Assembly: GCF_002831625.1 (NCBI RefSeq)
Contig: NZ_CP025116.1
Coordinates: forward strand, 2,037,501 to 2,101,500
Length of the DNA: 64,000 nt
Origin: Nonlabens sp. MB-3u-79
GTDB taxonomy: Bacteria; Bacteroidota; Bacteroidia; Flavobacteriales; Flavobacteriaceae
Reading direction: 5' to 3'
The notes under the pieces are model-generated. The model saw nothing but the letters and a program-made list of their open reading frames with translations, was not told where the DNA came from and did not search any database. The position numbers and the translations under genes are program-made. Of this stretch, positions 1-9,370 are shown piece by piece (position 1 is the stretch's first letter; every line of letters starts with the position of its first letter).

Positions 1-537
1 TCTCTTGTAATCAATTTCACGGCTGTAGGCTGACGCACCTGCGATAATCAATTTGGGTTGCTCCTTTATAGCAATCTCCTCTATTTTATCGTAGTTTAAT
101 AATCCAGTTTCTTTTTCAACACCGTAAAAAGAATTTGTATAGATCTTTCCAGAAAAATTCACAGGTGATCCATGTGTTAAATGACCTCCATGAGAAAGAT
201 CAAAACCTAATATCTTATCTCCAGGATTTAAGCAGGCATGATAAACAGCTGTATTAGCTTGACTCCCTGAGTGAGGCTGTACGTTAGCATATTCTGCATT
301 AAAGAGCTTTTTTGCTCTTTCAATGGCGATATTTTCAATTTCATCTACAACTTCACATCCACCATAATACCTTTTACCAGGATAGCCTTCAGCGTATTTG
401 TTAGTTAAGATAGAACCAGCTGCTGCTAGCACATCATCACTTACGTAATTTTCACTAGCAATTAGTTCTATACCTTCTGTTTGACGAATTCTTTCTTTTT
501 CAATGAGATTGAAAATTTCGTGATCCTTGTGAGCCAT
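1..537 (-). CDS. glyA: serine hydroxymethyltransferase, N-terminal part (cut by window edge)
   Basis: Cytoplasmic PLP enzyme that interconverts serine plus tetrahydrofolate with glycine plus methylene-tetrahydrofolate, a main one-carbon source. Reverse-strand translation gives 179 residues starting [16 protein letters not shown]. The family blocks [33 protein letters not shown] and [10 protein letters not shown] follow in the right order. The PLP-binding lysine and the C-terminal domain lie beyond the left edge, so this is a boundary truncation and not a broken gene. It is divergent from fumarylacetoacetase, with about 98 bp between the starts. A well-formed promoter (TTG, 19-nt spacer, TATTTTTG) precedes it on the minus strand, which supports the start at 537. 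Confidence 0.96.
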   Translation of the reverse strand, partial: MAHKDHEIFNLIEKERIRQTEGIELIASENYVSDDVLAAAGSILTNKYAEGYPGKRYYGGCEVVDEIENIAIERAKKLFNAEYANVQPHSGSQANTAVYHACLNPGDKILGFDLSHGGHLTHGSPVNFSGKIYTNSFYGVEKETGLLNYDKIEEIAIKEQPKLIIAGASAYSREIDYKR

Positions 538-557
538 TTTTAGATAAATTTAGATAA

Positions 558-587
558 CAAAAATAAGGCACTTATGCCATCATCCAA
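558..587 (-). promoter_or_regulatory. Bacteroidota-type promoter of glyA
   Basis: On the minus strand a -33 TTG (585-587) is followed after exactly 19 nt by TATTTTTG (558-565), matching the Bacteroidota consensus TTG-N17-23-TAnnTTTG. The expected transcript start, near 551, gives a leader of about 14 nt before the glyA ATG. It is the only candidate promoter here with both boxes at the usual 19-nt spacing. Confidence 0.75.
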
Positions 588-598
588 TTCTTATATAA

Positions 599-606
599 TA
601 TATTTG
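599..606 (+). promoter_or_regulatory. -7 box upstream of fumarylacetoacetase
   Basis: TATATTTG matches the Bacteroidota -7 consensus TAnnTTTG and lies 29 nt before the ATG at 636. No TTG is seen at the expected -33 spacing, so the match is one-sided. Confidence 0.5.
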
Positions 607-635
607 GACATATTTTAACAAGAAATCAAGATAAC

Positions 636-1925
636 ATGGCTAATAAAACTAACGACCCTAAAAGAAGCTCTTGGATAGGATATAACCGAGATACTCATTT
701 TCCAATACAAAACATACCATTCGGTGTTTTCCTTACTAGAGATAACGTCATTACTATCGGTACACGAATCGGTGATTACGCTATTGATTTAGGGGCACTA
801 CAAGAAATGGGCTATTTTGATATGGTACCACTAACCGATGATATGTTCATGCAGGATACCTTAAATGATTTTATATCAGATGGTAAAAAAACTTGGAGCC
901 TTGTTAGGAATAGAATTGGTGATATTTTTGATAAGAATAATCCAGAATTAAGAGATCATAAAGAGCATAGAGACAGGATTATTTTTGCTATGGATGAAGT
1001 GGAAATGCAATTGCCGGTGCTTATAGGCGATTATACAGACTTCTATAGCAGTAAAGAGCACGCTACTAATGTGGGTACTATGTTTAGAGATCCAGATAAT
1101 GCGCTGCTACCTAATTGGTTGCATATGCCTGTAGCCTATCACGGTAGATCCAGCTCCATCATTCCATCAAATATTCCTATTCATAGACCTCAAGGGCAAA
1201 CCATTCCTGCTGGTTCAGATCAGCCTGTTTTTGGTCCTTCTAAGCTTGTAGATTTTGAGTTGGAAATGGCTTTTATTACAACAGACGCTAATCTCTTAGG
1301 GCATCCTATTCCTGTAAAAGAGGCAGAAGATTATATTTTTGGAATGGTAATGCTTAATGATTGGAGTGCTAGAGATATACAAAAATGGGAATATGTGCCA
1401 CTCGGACCCTTCCTTGCAAAAAGCTTTGCGAGTTCTATCTCTCCATGGATAGTAACCTTAGAAGCCTTAGAGCCTTTTAGAACAGAAAGTCCTAAAAGAG
1501 AAAAGCCAGTATTAGATTATCTTGATTCTAAAAAGAATAGTAGTTTTGACATCAACTTAGAAGTGGACATCACTCCACAACAAGGCAGACCTACTACCGT
1601 ATGTAAGTCCAACTTCAAGCACCTTTACTGGAATATCTCTCAACAGTTAGCACATCATACAGTTAACGGTTGCCCAGTAAATAGCGGTGATTTGATGGGT
1701 AGTGGTACTATTTCAGGTCCGACACCAGATTCTTATGGCTCGATGCTAGAGTTGAGTTGGAGAGGAGAAAAACCGATTAAGCTTAACGATGGTACTGAAC
1801 GTAAGTTTATTGAAGATTACGATACAGTAACGATGAGAGGATATTGCCATAAAGGAGATTTAAGAATCGGATTTGGAGAAGTTTCCAATAAGATTCTACC
1901 TTTTTATCAGCCTAAATCTAAATAA
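636..1925 (+). CDS. fahA: fumarylacetoacetase
   Basis: Cytoplasmic enzyme that hydrolyses fumarylacetoacetate to fumarate and acetoacetate, the last step of tyrosine/homogentisate breakdown. The 429 residues are a normal length for the family. The N-terminal domain spans about residues 15-115. The catalytic domain shows DFYSSKEHATNVG (catalytic His, metal Asp), the LPNWLHMPVAYHGR block, the metal-binding DFELEMAF, and NDWSARDIQKWEYVPLGPF. These blocks match animal and bacterial FAH almost word for word, so recognition is firm. The stop codon abuts the ATG of the following lipoprotein gene, so the two are probably co-transcribed. Homogentisate dioxygenase and the other pathway genes are not in this window. 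Confidence 0.96.
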   Translation: MANKTNDPKRSSWIGYNRDTHFPIQNIPFGVFLTRDNVITIGTRIGDYAIDLGALQEMGYFDMVPLTDDMFMQDTLNDFISDGKKTWSLVRNRIGDIFDKNNPELRDHKEHRDRIIFAMDEVEMQLPVLIGDYTDFYSSKEHATNVGTMFRDPDNALLPNWLHMPVAYHGRSSSIIPSNIPIHRPQGQTIPAGSDQPVFGPSKLVDFELEMAFITTDANLLGHPIPVKEAEDYIFGMVMLNDWSARDIQKWEYVPLGPFLAKSFASSISPWIVTLEALEPFRTESPKREKPVLDYLDSKKNSSFDINLEVDITPQQGRPTTVCKSNFKHLYWNISQQLAHHTVNGCPVNSGDLMGSGTISGPTPDSYGSMLELSWRGEKPIKLNDGTERKFIEDYDTVTMRGYCHKGDLRIGFGEVSNKILPFYQPKSK

Positions 1926-3110
1926 ATGAAAAGATTATTAATTGTAGTAACAGCCATAATCTTGCTAGCTTCCTGTAGTAGTGTTAAAAAAACAGAAACA
2001 GCTATCAATGAGGGCGATTACGATCAAGCTATTAACATTGCTGTAGAAAATTTAGTAGACGGTAAGAACTCCAAAAGAAATCAAGAGTATATCCCACTTC
2101 TTGAGAGGGCCTTTAAAAAAGCAACAGAACAAGATCAAATGCAACTTAAAAGGTGGCAATTAGATCCCAATCCTGCGGTGCTAGAATCTATTTATGAAAC
2201 CTATCTAAGAATGGATAGACGTCAGAATAGAATTCGTCCCTTATTGCCGCTCAAATCATTGAAAAATAATCGTGTAGCTCAATTTGAGTTTCAAGATTAC
2301 CACTCTGAGATTCTAGCTTCTAGAACTACTCTTAGCGATTATTTATTGGATAACTCTAAAAAAGCTTTAGCGGTTGCTAATATCATGGAGTCTAGAGATG
2401 TGTATAATGACCTCAGATATTTGGATAAGATCAATCCTAACTTTAGAGATACACGTGTTTTGATGCAACAAGCTTTAGAACAAGGAACACATTACATACT
2501 TGTTGGTTTACAAAATCAGTCACAGACCGTATTACCAGAAAGGCTAGAGGAAGAATTACTTAATTTTTCTACTTATGGTATTAATGATCAGTGGACTCAG
2601 TATCACAATAATAAAATCAATACTCTAGATTATGATTATGATCTGGACATTATTATCGATAGAATAGTCATTTCTCCAGAGCAAGTACTTCAAAAGGAAT
2701 TGGTAAAGGAAAAACAAATCAAAGACGGTTTTATTTATGAGTATGATGATAACGGTAATGTAAAAAAAGATAGTCTTGGTAATGACATTAAAAAAGATAA
2801 GTTCATTACGATCAAAGCAAATGTGATTCAAAACACTCAATTAAAGGAATCTAATGTGAATGCAATAGTTCAATTAAAAGATAAAAGAACGTTTCAAATT
2901 ACCGATCGATTTCCGGTGAGTAGTAGTTTTGTGTTTACCTATATTTATGGTTCCGTATACGGCGATAGAAGGGCTTTGGAAGCTAATTATCTAGAGACTT
3001 TGAATCCGCAATCGGTTAACTTTCCACCAGATGAACAAATGGTTTATGATACAGGAGAAGATCTTAAGTTGAAGATAAAACAGATTTTAAATAGGTTGCA
3101 TTACAATTAG
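1926..3110 (+). CDS. putative lipoprotein of unknown function
   Basis: Not recognised as a named family. The 394-residue product starts MKRLLIVVTAIILLASC, a lipoprotein signal peptide whose lipobox LLASC predicts cleavage before Cys17 and membrane attachment. The mature part is hydrophilic and helix-rich. Residues 25-110 (NEGDYDQAINIAVENL, then YIPLLERAFKKA) resemble tetratricopeptide-type helical hairpins, which suggests a scaffold or protein-binding role. The C-terminal half looks more beta-rich. The ATG follows the fumarylacetoacetase stop with no gap, so it is probably translated from the same mRNA. The two functions have no obvious link. Confidence 0.8.
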   Translation: MKRLLIVVTAIILLASCSSVKKTETAINEGDYDQAINIAVENLVDGKNSKRNQEYIPLLERAFKKATEQDQMQLKRWQLDPNPAVLESIYETYLRMDRRQNRIRPLLPLKSLKNNRVAQFEFQDYHSEILASRTTLSDYLLDNSKKALAVANIMESRDVYNDLRYLDKINPNFRDTRVLMQQALEQGTHYILVGLQNQSQTVLPERLEEELLNFSTYGINDQWTQYHNNKINTLDYDYDLDIIIDRIVISPEQVLQKELVKEKQIKDGFIYEYDDNGNVKKDSLGNDIKKDKFITIKANVIQNTQLKESNVNAIVQLKDKRTFQITDRFPVSSSFVFTYIYGSVYGDRRALEANYLETLNPQSVNFPPDEQMVYDTGEDLKLKIKQILNRLHYN

Positions 3111-3120
3111 TATAGTTGTT

Positions 3121-3138
3121 TCGCTTTCGCGAAAGCGA
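3121..3138. repeat. palindrome GCTTTCGCGAAAGC, intergenic copy
   Basis: Perfect 18-bp palindrome TCGCTTTCGCGAAAGCGA between the lipoprotein gene and bshC. It is one of 11 perfect copies of the 14-bp core in the window. No T-run follows, so it does not look like an intrinsic terminator. Confidence 0.9.
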
Positions 3139-3196
3139 GATAAAAAGAATGGGCACATCTATTTAAGTCTTAAGAAATACTTCACAATTCAACTCC

Positions 3197-3204
3197 TATC
3201 TTTG
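3197..3204 (+). promoter_or_regulatory. -7 box upstream of bshC
   Basis: TATCTTTG matches TAnnTTTG and lies 16 nt before the bshC ATG. This implies a transcript start around 3211 and a very short leader. No clear -33 TTG was found. Confidence 0.55.
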
Positions 3205-3220
3205 AACAGATCCAAAATCA

Positions 3221-4819
3221 ATGAGTTTGAACCACAAACCGTATCAGTCTATTAGACATTTCTCTTCGTTAATGTCAGATTACCTTGATAAAGAGGATCT
3301 ATTGAAACCTTTGTATCACAGGTTTCCTAAGATGGAAAACTTTGAGGAGCAGATTTTAGAAAAGCAATCTGAATGGAGTAATGCTCAAGTAAAGAGAGAA
3401 CTGTTATCTGACGTATTACAACATCAATATGAGTATATAGAAGACAAGGAGCAGAGTATTCAAAACATCAATTTACTTAAGGATCAAGCTACGTTTACTG
3501 TAACTACCGGCCACCAGCTTAATTTGTTTACAGGGCCGTTGTATTTTTTATACAAGATTATTTCGACCATCAATTTGTGTCAACAACTTCAAGAAAAGCA
3601 TCCTAATTACAATTTTGTACCTGTCTACTGGATGGCCACAGAAGATCATGATTTTGAGGAGATTCAGTATTTTAATTACGGGGATAAAAAAGTAGTTTAC
3701 AATCGAGAGGCCACAGGTGGAGTAGGAAGGCTATCTAACGATGGATTAGATGATGTGTTTTCTGCCTTTAAAGATCTTTTAGGGAAACATGATCATGCTG
3801 TAGAGGTGCTGAGCCTTTTTGAGAAAGGATATATAGAAAATAAAAATCTGGCAGATGCCACTAGAGTCATTGCCCATGAATTGTTTAAGGAGCAAGGTCT
3901 GGTTATTATAGACGCTGATAATGAGCGGCTGAAATCCTTGGCAATACCTTATTTTAAGGAAGAACTGGTCTCAAAAGCTAGTTTTAATGCAGTTAGTAAA
4001 ACACTAGAAACCTGGCCAGATCAATATAAAGTACAAGTAAATCCGCGAGAGATCAATTTATTTTATCTGACGGATGACTATCGCAAACGTATTATAGAAA
4101 AGGAAGGAATCTATCATATAGATGAGACAGAAACAAGCTTTACCCAAGAAGAAATCCTTAAAGAATTAGAAAACCATCCTGAGCGTTTCTCGCCTAATGT
4201 GATTATGAGACCGCTTTATCAAGAAGTGATATTACCTAATTTGTGCTACATAGGTGGTGGAGGCGAGATGGCCTATTGGTTAGAATTGAAAGACTATTTT
4301 GATTCACAACAAGTAAGCTTTCCGATATTGTTATTGCGCAACTCTGCATTGTTAGTGACTAAAAAACAACTGGATAAGCTGGAAAGAATGCAGTTAGATG
4401 TCTGGGACCTATTTGAACAAGATCACAAGCTTACTACTCGACTTACTCATAAAATTAGTGGTATAGAAATAGATTTTTCTGATCAGAAAGAGCATTTGAA
4501 GCAACAATTTGCGGCACTTCACCTCCTAGCAACTCAAACAGATTCTTCTTTTGAAAACGCGGTAAAAGCCCAGGAGCATAAGCAAATAAAAGGGTTAGAG
4601 CACCTTGAAAAAAGGCTTTTAAAAGCCCAAAAGCGGCAACTAGATGATCATCTAGAAAGGGCGTTAAAACTTAAAAAAGAACTGTTCCCTAATGATAGTT
4701 TACAAGAAAGACAGACTAATTTTTCTGTCTTCTATGAAGAATATGGGACAGCCTTTATAGATAACATTAAAGAAAATCTAGATCCGTTAGATTTAAGATT
4801 CACCATTATTAAACTCTAA
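3221..4819 (+). CDS. bshC: bacillithiol biosynthesis cysteine-adding enzyme BshC
   Basis: Putative cysteine ligase for the last step of bacillithiol synthesis, which adds Cys to GlcN-malate in the cytoplasm. Bacillithiol is the low-molecular-weight thiol of Bacilli and many Bacteroidota. The 532-residue length is typical. Recognisable blocks are FTVTTGHQLNLFTGPLYFLYK (residues about 90-112), VPVYWMATEDHDFEEI (about 135-150), and NVIMRPLYQEVILPNLCYIGGGGE in the middle. A long charged coiled-coil-like segment near residues 430-490 is also usual for BshC. It stands alone with its own -7 box. bshA and bshB are not in this window. Confidence 0.94.
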   Translation: MSLNHKPYQSIRHFSSLMSDYLDKEDLLKPLYHRFPKMENFEEQILEKQSEWSNAQVKRELLSDVLQHQYEYIEDKEQSIQNINLLKDQATFTVTTGHQLNLFTGPLYFLYKIISTINLCQQLQEKHPNYNFVPVYWMATEDHDFEEIQYFNYGDKKVVYNREATGGVGRLSNDGLDDVFSAFKDLLGKHDHAVEVLSLFEKGYIENKNLADATRVIAHELFKEQGLVIIDADNERLKSLAIPYFKEELVSKASFNAVSKTLETWPDQYKVQVNPREINLFYLTDDYRKRIIEKEGIYHIDETETSFTQEEILKELENHPERFSPNVIMRPLYQEVILPNLCYIGGGGEMAYWLELKDYFDSQQVSFPILLLRNSALLVTKKQLDKLERMQLDVWDLFEQDHKLTTRLTHKISGIEIDFSDQKEHLKQQFAALHLLATQTDSSFENAVKAQEHKQIKGLEHLEKRLLKAQKRQLDDHLERALKLKKELFPNDSLQERQTNFSVFYEEYGTAFIDNIKENLDPLDLRFTIIKL

Positions 4820-4917
4820 TTTTAGAACTTATTTATTCTTGTTTTACGTGTTGGAATTCTCTTGAAAACACGTTAACAAAAGTGTTTTATATCTCTTAAG
4901 GTTAGTTAATAAAAAAG

Positions 4918-4925
4918 TAAATTTG
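4918..4925 (+). promoter_or_regulatory. -7 box upstream of guaA
   Basis: TAAATTTG fits TAnnTTTG and ends only 3 nt before the ATG at 4929. If used, the transcript would be nearly leaderless. It overlaps the possible upstream TTG start at 4923, which argues against that start. Confidence 0.4.
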
Positions 4926-4928
4926 TTC

Positions 4929-6461
4929 ATGCAACACGACAAGATATTAATATTAGATTTTGGATCACAATACACGCAGCTTATTGCGCGCAGAGTAAGG
5001 GAATTAAACATCTACTCTGAAATCCATCCTTTCAATAAAGTGCCATCTAACCTAGATGGCTATAAAGCAATAATTCTTTCTGGAAGCCCTATGTCAGTAA
5101 GGTCTGAAGCTGCTTTTCATATAGATTTAAGTGAGATAAGAGGTAAAAAACCACTTTTAGGTGTTTGTTACGGAGCTCAATATCTAGCTCATTTTCACGG
5201 CGGTGAAGTAGGAGCTTCTAGCACTAGAGAATATGGACGTGCCAACCTTTCCTTTGTCAAAGAAGATCCTTTCCTTGAAGGAATCTCCGTAGGAAGTCAG
5301 GTATGGATGAGCCATAGCGATACCATTAAAAAATTACCTGAGAATAGTGTCTTGCTTGCCAGTACGCATGATGTTCAAAATGCAGCCTACAAAATAGCAG
5401 GTGAAATGACGTATGCGATACAATTCCATCCTGAAGTGTATCACTCTACTGATGGGAAGAAGTTATTAGAAAATTTTCTGATAAATATTGCTCAAGTAAC
5501 TGCAGACTGGACTCCTGATAGTTTTGTAGAAGAAACTGTAGCAAAATTACAAAATCAAATCGGCGAGGATCGAGTTGTTTTAGGACTCTCAGGAGGCGTG
5601 GATTCTTCAGTAGCGGCAATGTTGCTGCATAAAGCAATAGGTAAAAATCTCTATTGCATATTTGTGAACAACGGCTTGTTGCGTAAAGATGAATACAGCC
5701 AAGTACTTCTGCAGTATGAAGGTATGGGCTTGAATGTAAAAGGAGTTGATGCTTCGGCACGATTTATGGAAGCTCTGGCTGGAGAAAGCGATCCCGAATT
5801 AAAACGCAAAGCAATAGGACGAGTTTTTATTGAAGTCTTTGATGATGAGGCACATGAAGTTAAAAACGTAACCTGGCTTGCTCAAGGTACTATTTATCCT
5901 GATGTCATAGAAAGTGTCAGTGCCACTGGTGGACCTAGCGCTACGATCAAATCACACCATAATGTAGGTGGGCTACCTGATTTTATGAAGCTTAAGATTG
6001 TAGAGCCTTTAAAAGCATTGTTTAAAGATGAAGTTCGTCGAGTAGGGAAGTCCATGGGAATGGAAGCAGAGCTTTTAGGAAGACATCCTTTTCCAGGTCC
6101 AGGTCTTGCCATTAGAATATTGGGGGATATCACACCAGAAAAAGTAAGCATCCTTCAAGAAGTAGATGCGGTGTTTATCAACAACCTAAAAAAATGGGAT
6201 CTATACGATAAGGTTTGGCAAGCAGGAGCAATTCTTTTGCCTGTAAATAGTGTTGGGGTGATGGGAGACGAGCGAACTTATGAAAAATGTGTAGCGCTTA
6301 GAGCAGTAGAAAGTACGGACGGGATGACCGCAGATTGGGTGAATTTGCCCTATGAATTTTTACAAGCTACCAGTAATGAAATAATAAATAAGGTAAAAGG
6401 CGTTAATAGAGTGGTATATGATATCAGTTCAAAACCACCAGCAACCATAGAATGGGAATAA
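4929..6461 (+). CDS. guaA: GMP synthase (glutamine-hydrolysing)
   Basis: Converts XMP to GMP with glutamine and ATP, the last step of GMP synthesis. From the ATG at 4929 it has 510 residues. The class I glutamine amidotransferase domain comes first ([15 protein letters not shown]; nucleophile Cys in GVCYGAQYL near residue 80; QFHPEVYHS with the catalytic His and Glu). The ATP-pyrophosphatase domain follows, with P-loop LSGGVDSS near residue 220. The C-terminal dimerisation domain contains [15 protein letters not shown]. The frame is open to a TTG at 4923, but the ATG fits family N-termini better and the TTG lies inside a promoter-like box. Only 7 nt separate it from the next gene, so an operon is likely. 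Confidence 0.97.
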   Translation: MQHDKILILDFGSQYTQLIARRVRELNIYSEIHPFNKVPSNLDGYKAIILSGSPMSVRSEAAFHIDLSEIRGKKPLLGVCYGAQYLAHFHGGEVGASSTREYGRANLSFVKEDPFLEGISVGSQVWMSHSDTIKKLPENSVLLASTHDVQNAAYKIAGEMTYAIQFHPEVYHSTDGKKLLENFLINIAQVTADWTPDSFVEETVAKLQNQIGEDRVVLGLSGGVDSSVAAMLLHKAIGKNLYCIFVNNGLLRKDEYSQVLLQYEGMGLNVKGVDASARFMEALAGESDPELKRKAIGRVFIEVFDDEAHEVKNVTWLAQGTIYPDVIESVSATGGPSATIKSHHNVGGLPDFMKLKIVEPLKALFKDEVRRVGKSMGMEAELLGRHPFPGPGLAIRILGDITPEKVSILQEVDAVFINNLKKWDLYDKVWQAGAILLPVNSVGVMGDERTYEKCVALRAVESTDGMTADWVNLPYEFLQATSNEIINKVKGVNRVVYDISSKPPATIEWE

Positions 6462-6468
6462 CAATAAT

Positions 6469-8427
6469 ATGAAAAATATAGTAGTTATAGTTTGTATGTG
6501 TTTCGCTTTCGCGAAAGCGGATGCCGCATTCATCCAAAATTATAAGCAACATACCGTAGAGCAAGGGGAAACTATTTATACACTTACAAGAAAGTATAAG
6601 GTAACCTCTCAAGAGCTGTTAGAACTCAATCCAGACTTAAAGTCTGGGCTTAAATACGGTCAAGTGCTTTTGATTCCAGCTGAGAATAAAGTGCTTACAC
6701 AACGAAGAATCAAAACCTATAAAAAACACCGTGTAGGTCGTAAAGAAACGCTCTATAGTCTTTCTAAAAAATACGGAATTACAGAGTTAGATATTAAGGA
6801 AGCAAATAAAGAGCTGTATTCTAACCCATTGAGAAAAGGAGATCGCATTCAAATACCTGTTTTTGAAGAGGTAGAAAATACAATTCCTAAAATTAAAGAA
6901 ATTGTATTAGACCCTACTAATTTACCAGACGGTAAGTATCTCGTAAGGCCTGGCGAGGGAATGTACCGCATCGCTACTAAATATGGTATCCACACAGATT
7001 CCCTTCAAAAACTCAATCCAGAGGTAGAGGCATTAAGACCAGGGATGATATTAAATGTGCCGAAGAATGTTTCTTTGATTACTCTAGAGGACAAGGATAA
7101 TGATGCGCCTGTTACTGCAGCTATTGATGAGAATCGAATGATGCAGTATGTAATACCTAAGAAAATGGGTATGTATTCGCTTAAAAAATTAGCTGGTGTG
7201 AGTGAAGATTCTTTGATCTCTCTGAACCCACAATTAAAGGAAGGACTCCAAGAGGGAATGAGTGTTACTATTCCTAATCCTAATTATGGAAAGCTCATCG
7301 ATTTAAAACTCGAGACTTCAGGCATTGCTAGATTAGCAGATAGTTTGAGAAACTTTAAAAAACAGCGTCTTGCGATCATGCTTCCTTTCTCACTTCAAAA
7401 AATAAATGAAACTACTAGCGATCGAGATAACTTAAAGAGTGACCGTACGATGCGTATTGCATTAGATTTTTATAGCGGTGTGAAGATCGCAATAGACAGT
7501 GCTAATGCATTGGGAATTCCAGTAGCTTATGACCTTTTTGATACGCAGAAAAATCTTCAGGCTACTAAGAATATTTTGAAAGGAACTGACTTTACCAAAT
7601 ACAGTACTGTTATAGGGCCGTTAATGTCCATGAATGTTGTGGAAACCGCCAAGGAGCTTAAAGGAATCAATATTCCAGTCATTTCCCCGTTAACCAATAC
7701 AGATGTGAAGTTGTATCGCAATTTGTTTCAAGCGCGACCTGATGATGACATGCTCAAGTCAAAGCTCAAAGCCTATCTGGTAAAATATGCCGCTGATAAA
7801 AATGTAATTATCGTAACCGATAATAGTAATCCCGAACTTAAAAACGAGTTTGCCTCGATCTTACCTCATGCCAAGCTTTTGGTCCCTAACGCAGAGAAGA
7901 ATTACATTTATAGCATTGATTATATCAAAAAATTAAAGCCAGATGTGGAAAATGTAGTGGTCCTAGCGGTGGATAATGTAGGCTTTATTACAGATGCGAT
8001 TACAAATTATTCTGCAAAGGCAGCTACTCATCAAATTACCATGTTTGGTTTGGAGAATTATGAGGAAATGGAACTATCTAGCACAAAACTAGCAAGGCTT
8101 AATTACATATTTCCACGTATGTTTAAAGAAAGCGACGATAGTAATTCCTTTATTGAGAAGTATTACTCTATTCATAATATCACGCCTAATGCCTATGCTA
8201 CCCGAGGTTTTGATGTGGCTCTAGATATTATATTCAGACAAGCCAGTGCTTCTGATTTATACGATAGTGCCAGGAGAAATGGTAAAACTGTTATGACCGA
8301 GAACAAATTTGATTATTCCAAAAAGTTCCTTTCTGGATTTTATAACGATGCTGTTTATATTTTACAATATCAAGAAGATTTAAGTATTAAAGAACTAGAT
8401 ATTAATGCAATTACAAAAGAACTATAA
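6469..8427 (+). CDS. LysM-repeat protein with periplasmic-binding-like C-terminal domain
   Basis: Probable exported peptidoglycan-binding protein of 652 residues with a short N-terminal signal sequence (MKNIVVIVCMCFAFAKADA). Four LysM-type repeats can be read at about residues 24-71, 83-130, 157-201 and 225-270. Each begins with a V-x-x-G/K-E-T/G-M-Y-pattern and ends with a hydrophobic-IP motif. From about residue 300 (KQRLAIMLPFSL) the sequence resembles a type I periplasmic binding fold of the amino-acid ABC receptor/LivJ type. A role in sensing or remodelling the cell wall is inference. It lies 7 nt after guaA and 3 nt before the OsmC gene. Its signal peptide contains a perfect copy of the genome palindrome, which encodes AFAKA. 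Confidence 0.85.
   Translation: MKNIVVIVCMCFAFAKADAAFIQNYKQHTVEQGETIYTLTRKYKVTSQELLELNPDLKSGLKYGQVLLIPAENKVLTQRRIKTYKKHRVGRKETLYSLSKKYGITELDIKEANKELYSNPLRKGDRIQIPVFEEVENTIPKIKEIVLDPTNLPDGKYLVRPGEGMYRIATKYGIHTDSLQKLNPEVEALRPGMILNVPKNVSLITLEDKDNDAPVTAAIDENRMMQYVIPKKMGMYSLKKLAGVSEDSLISLNPQLKEGLQEGMSVTIPNPNYGKLIDLKLETSGIARLADSLRNFKKQRLAIMLPFSLQKINETTSDRDNLKSDRTMRIALDFYSGVKIAIDSANALGIPVAYDLFDTQKNLQATKNILKGTDFTKYSTVIGPLMSMNVVETAKELKGINIPVISPLTNTDVKLYRNLFQARPDDDMLKSKLKAYLVKYAADKNVIIVTDNSNPELKNEFASILPHAKLLVPNAEKNYIYSIDYIKKLKPDVENVVVLAVDNVGFITDAITNYSAKAATHQITMFGLENYEEMELSSTKLARLNYIFPRMFKESDDSNSFIEKYYSIHNITPNAYATRGFDVALDIIFRQASASDLYDSARRNGKTVMTENKFDYSKKFLSGFYNDAVYILQYQEDLSIKELDINAITKEL
6505..6518. repeat. 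palindrome copy inside the LysM gene
   Basis: GCTTTCGCGAAAGC, read in the frame that gives A-F-A-K-A. It sits in the C-terminal part of the LysM protein's signal peptide. This is the only copy in the window read in this frame. Confidence 0.9.
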
Positions 8428-8430
8428 GTA

Positions 8431-8832
8431 ATGACTTCAATTGTTGAGTACAAAGGTAATCTAAGATGTGAATCAACTCATTTAAAAAGCAGCGATTCAT
8501 TCACTACAGATGCTCCAGTAGATAATAATGGTAAAGGAGAAGCTTTTTCCCCAACAGATACTGTAGCTACTGCTCTGGCGAGTTGTATGCTAACTGTTAT
8601 GGGGATAAAAGCTGAAGAAATGGGAGTGAACCTTATAGGAAGTGTTGCAAAAGTGACTAAAACTATGTCGGCAAGTCCACGGCGTATTTCTCAAATAGAT
8701 GTGGAACTAGGGATGAAAGGAAATTGTGATCATAGAGCACAATTGATATTAGAACGCGTGGCAAATACTTGTCCGGTTCTCAATAGTTTGCATCCTGAGC
8801 TGTTGAAAAACATTATTTTTAATTGGGGATAA
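8431..8832 (+). CDS. OsmC/Ohr-family protein
   Basis: 133 residues of the OsmC/YhfA-like fold. The central helix carries the usual pattern SPTDTVATALASCMLTVMGIKAEEMG with the first redox Cys. The second appears in ANTCPVLNSLHPEL. The pair is the peroxidatic/resolving cysteine pair used by OsmC and Ohr proteins to reduce organic hydroperoxides with a thiol partner. Which subgroup it belongs to cannot be settled by eye. It reads like the general OsmC family rather than Ohr proper. It sits in a tight run guaA-LysM-OsmC-DUF922, and its stop abuts the next ATG. Confidence 0.9.
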   Translation: MTSIVEYKGNLRCESTHLKSSDSFTTDAPVDNNGKGEAFSPTDTVATALASCMLTVMGIKAEEMGVNLIGSVAKVTKTMSASPRRISQIDVELGMKGNCDHRAQLILERVANTCPVLNSLHPELLKNIIFNWG

Positions 8833-9366
8833 ATGAAAGTTGTTCTTTTTTGTTTTTCATTCTTTCTCTTTTTCTTTACGGATCCAGTAGAAAAATTCAC
8901 ATATAAAGAACGCCCGCAGTTAGTTTGGAATGATTTTAAAGGGGTGCCACCCAAAAATGCGCAACATTTTGCTAGTGTCAATAGTGGAATGGGGTATCGT
9001 CTTGTTAGTAAAAATAGGGATGGAAAGTTAGCGACAGCTATTGATGTGACAACCTACTTTTATCCTCAACTGAGCTGGAAGAAGAATAGCAAAGAAAATA
9101 ATCAAGATCTTTTAAAACACGAGCAGTTGCACTGGGATATTTCAGAATTATATGCTCGTAAATTAAGAGCTGCCTACAAAAAGTATATTCCACAAAAGAA
9201 TCCAAAGAAAGAAGTGGATTACATCTTTAGAAAATTTGAAAAGGAGCGCCTGCAAGCCCAAAATGCTTATGATCTTGAAACCAAGCATGGGCTTTTAAAA
9301 GACGCCCAAGAAAAATGGTCTGATAAAATCAGAGAAGAACTTTTTAAAACCAGCTTAGAAGCTTAG
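8833..9366 (+). CDS. DUF922-type putative exported metalloprotease-like protein
   Basis: 177 residues starting with a hydrophobic Phe-rich segment (FCFSFFLFFF) that could be a signal peptide or anchor. It contains PQLVWNDFKGVPP and LKHEQLHWDISELYARKL. The HEQLH segment has the HExxH zinc-protease form, as expected for DUF922, a family annotated as possible secreted Zn-dependent proteases. The C-terminal part is rich in Lys and Glu helices. Protease activity is not proven for the family. The start abuts the OsmC stop. The gene ends 4 nt from the convergent lipoprotein gene, with no terminator seen between them. Confidence 0.75.
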   Translation: MKVVLFCFSFFLFFFTDPVEKFTYKERPQLVWNDFKGVPPKNAQHFASVNSGMGYRLVSKNRDGKLATAIDVTTYFYPQLSWKKNSKENNQDLLKHEQLHWDISELYARKLRAAYKKYIPQKNPKKEVDYIFRKFEKERLQAQNAYDLETKHGLLKDAQEKWSDKIREELFKTSLEA

Positions 9367-9370
9367 CGTA

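Noticed and set aside
3121..3138. Intrinsic terminator for the upstream lipoprotein gene
   Set aside because: The palindrome is centre-symmetric with almost no loop and is not followed by a T-run. Identical copies lie inside genes.
4820..4922. Purine-type riboswitch before guaA
   Set aside because: The 100-bp gap has no recognisable aptamer core or terminator hairpin.
4923..4928. TTG start codon of guaA two codons upstream of the ATG
   Set aside because: It lies within the -7 box TAAATTTG and adds only two residues. The ATG at 4929 fits the family.
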